A DNA stretch of 6,304 bases, from the NCBI GenBank assembly GCA_007125435.1, contig SLDF01000098.1, positions 1-6,304 on the forward strand, given 5' to 3'. Shown here in pieces: positions 5,282-6,304 of this stretch. Position 1 is the first letter of the stretch; each line of letters opens with the position of its first letter. Made by a program: the position numbers and the translations under genes. A model generated the notes under the pieces. That model did not search any database. It was not told the origin of the DNA and saw only the letters and a program-made list of their open reading frames with translations. This DNA comes from Saprospiraceae bacterium. Its GTDB lineage: Bacteria; Bacteroidota; Bacteroidia; Chitinophagales; Saprospiraceae.

Positions 5282-6304
5282 CTAATTATCCGCTTTAATG
5301 ATTTCAACATCTTTTTCTGCATTGAACTTGATGATACGCACCTCTGTGCGGCGGTTGAAAGCGTGCTCTTCTTCCGTACATTCTACACCATCAAGGCAAT
5401 GGTTTCTGATCTGCGACTCACCATAGCCGAGGGCATCTATTCTTGATTTATCGATTCCTCTAGAAACGAGATACCGCTTAGCAGACTGTGCTCGTTCCAG
5501 AGACAGAGATTGATTATACGACCAATCACCACGGGAATCTGTGTGCGAAATTAATTCTATCTCCATAGATGGGTAGGCCTTCATGACATCAGCGAGCTCT
5601 TCCAGTTCTTCCATGGCTTCATCTGTCAGGGTCGTACTATTGTATTCGTAATAAATATGATTGAGCACAATGACATTGCCTTCCTTGAGGTCGTCTTCTT
5701 CTACCTTATCAAAAGGCTCGAGTACAAATTTGACTTCTTTGTCTTTGATATCTGATAGCTCATCGGAGTTGATGTCTTTATTTATGGAGATATAGCCGTG
5801 CGATTCAATGGTCAGTTGGTAGTCCGTATCAGGCGCCAGACAAAACGAGAAATACCCCTCTATATCAGATGTCCTGGTCACTATGGACTGATCCGTTAAA
5901 TTTTGGAGTTTGACATCCACTTTACTCATTGCAGTGTAGTCCAATTTGCTGATGATAACACCTCTGTAAGTATGACAATCAGGCTTCTCTTCTTCGACCA
6001 TGTACAATCTAAGTGCAGAGATGTCGCCACTGGTCTGGGTAAAACTGGTTTTATACCCCTCTTTATCGGCAACTAATAGATACTGTTTGCGCTTGTACAG
6101 CTGTGGTAGAGCGGTGCCATTGATATCTGAGATGTGCGTCGGCTGATCCTGAGCAGCTCTTTCTTTTCGGTTGTAGCCGACCTCACCATTGTCATCCAGG
6201 TAAATGTAATAAGGACATTCTGCGCTAAGGCTTCCATTTGGCAAGAGTTCATAGATGCGCAGTTCGACGCCTTCTAGCCTCCTATTGGTATGTTCGTTGA
6301 TAAA
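5282..6304 (-). CDS. OmpA-family envelope protein with carboxypeptidase-regulatory-like domains (C-terminal part, runs off right edge)
   Basis: The frame is open to the end of the window, so this is the C-terminal 340 residues of a longer protein. A start at 6244 would be a TTG inside a continuous coding stretch (EGVELRIYELLPNGS) and is not credible. The visible part begins with a probable regulatory-like repeat (about 1-100, starting NEHTNRRLEGVELRIYE). A clearer carboxypeptidase-regulatory-like domain follows (about 113-196, containing YRGVIIS and SDIEGYFSF). The C-terminal OmpA-like peptidoglycan-binding domain (about 209-327) has the conserved Asp in HTDSRG (D256), the Arg in LSLERA (R271) and NRRTEVR at 317-323. 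It should sit in the periplasm and hold the outer membrane to peptidoglycan. The missing N-terminus would show whether it is a lipoprotein with TPR and beta-propeller domains, as in PorE of the type IX secretion system, or a simpler OmpA protein. The stop is a TAG followed by 33 more sense codons in frame. Confidence 0.9.
   Translation of the reverse strand, partial: FINEHTNRRLEGVELRIYELLPNGSLSAECPYYIYLDDNGEVGYNRKERAAQDQPTHISDINGTALPQLYKRKQYLLVADKEGYKTSFTQTSGDISALRLYMVEEEKPDCHTYRGVIISKLDYTAMSKVDVKLQNLTDQSIVTRTSDIEGYFSFCLAPDTDYQLTIESHGYISINKDINSDELSDIKDKEVKFVLEPFDKVEEDDLKEGNVIVLNHIYYEYNSTTLTDEAMEELEELADVMKAYPSMEIELISHTDSRGDWSYNQSLSLERAQSAKRYLVSRGIDKSRIDALGYGESQIRNHCLDGVECTEEEHAFNRRTEVRIIKFNAEKDVEIIKADN

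Noticed and set aside
5162..5446. 94-codon plus-strand frame starting at a GTG
   Set aside because: More than half lies antisense to the conserved OmpA domain, and the residue pattern in that part is what the reverse strand of a coding region gives. The first 120 bases are intergenic but have no independent support.
5282..6244. A complete 320-residue OmpA protein starting at 6244
   Set aside because: The codon is TTG inside an uninterrupted coding frame that runs to the window edge, and the residues before it continue a regulatory-like domain; the gene is truncated by the window.

Overview
The window looks like chromosomal DNA of a Bacteroidota bacterium, probably of the Saprospiria/Lewinella type. 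This is inferred from a secreted esterase with a C-terminal type IX secretion (Por) sorting domain, an OmpA protein fused to carboxypeptidase-regulatory-like domains, the lack of clear Shine-Dalgarno sequences, and TAnnTTTG-like -7 elements upstream of some genes. No database search was possible, so the taxonomy is an inference.

Layout: the left edge (1-396) has no convincing gene. It may hold the last codons of a plus-strand gene (3-68), and it contains a perfect 32-bp palindrome (212-243). A plus-strand pair follows: rlmD, a 23S rRNA m5U methyltransferase (397-1794), and, 8 nt later, a small hypothetical protein (1803-2171). The rest is on the minus strand, convergent with this pair. Reading from the right edge leftward: the C-terminal part of an OmpA/regulatory-domain envelope protein that runs off the window (5282-6304), a CPSF-like metallo-beta-lactamase/beta-CASP ribonuclease (3606-5012), and a T9SS-targeted alpha/beta-hydrolase (2226-3458). 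The minus-strand genes are separated by 269 and 147 bp, so they are probably transcribed individually.

Functionally these are separate housekeeping or envelope genes, not a visible pathway. RlmD and the beta-CASP enzyme both act on RNA but lie in convergent units. The esterase needs a type IX secretion system, and the truncated OmpA protein has the domain order (regulatory-like, then OmpA) found at the C-terminus of PorE-type T9SS envelope proteins; that link is tentative. I found no CRISPR array, tRNA, rRNA, insertion sequence or defence system. The points most worth a second look are the 33 sense codons that continue in frame after the TAG stop of the OmpA gene, the perfect palindrome upstream of rlmD, and the near-leaderless start suggested for rlmD.
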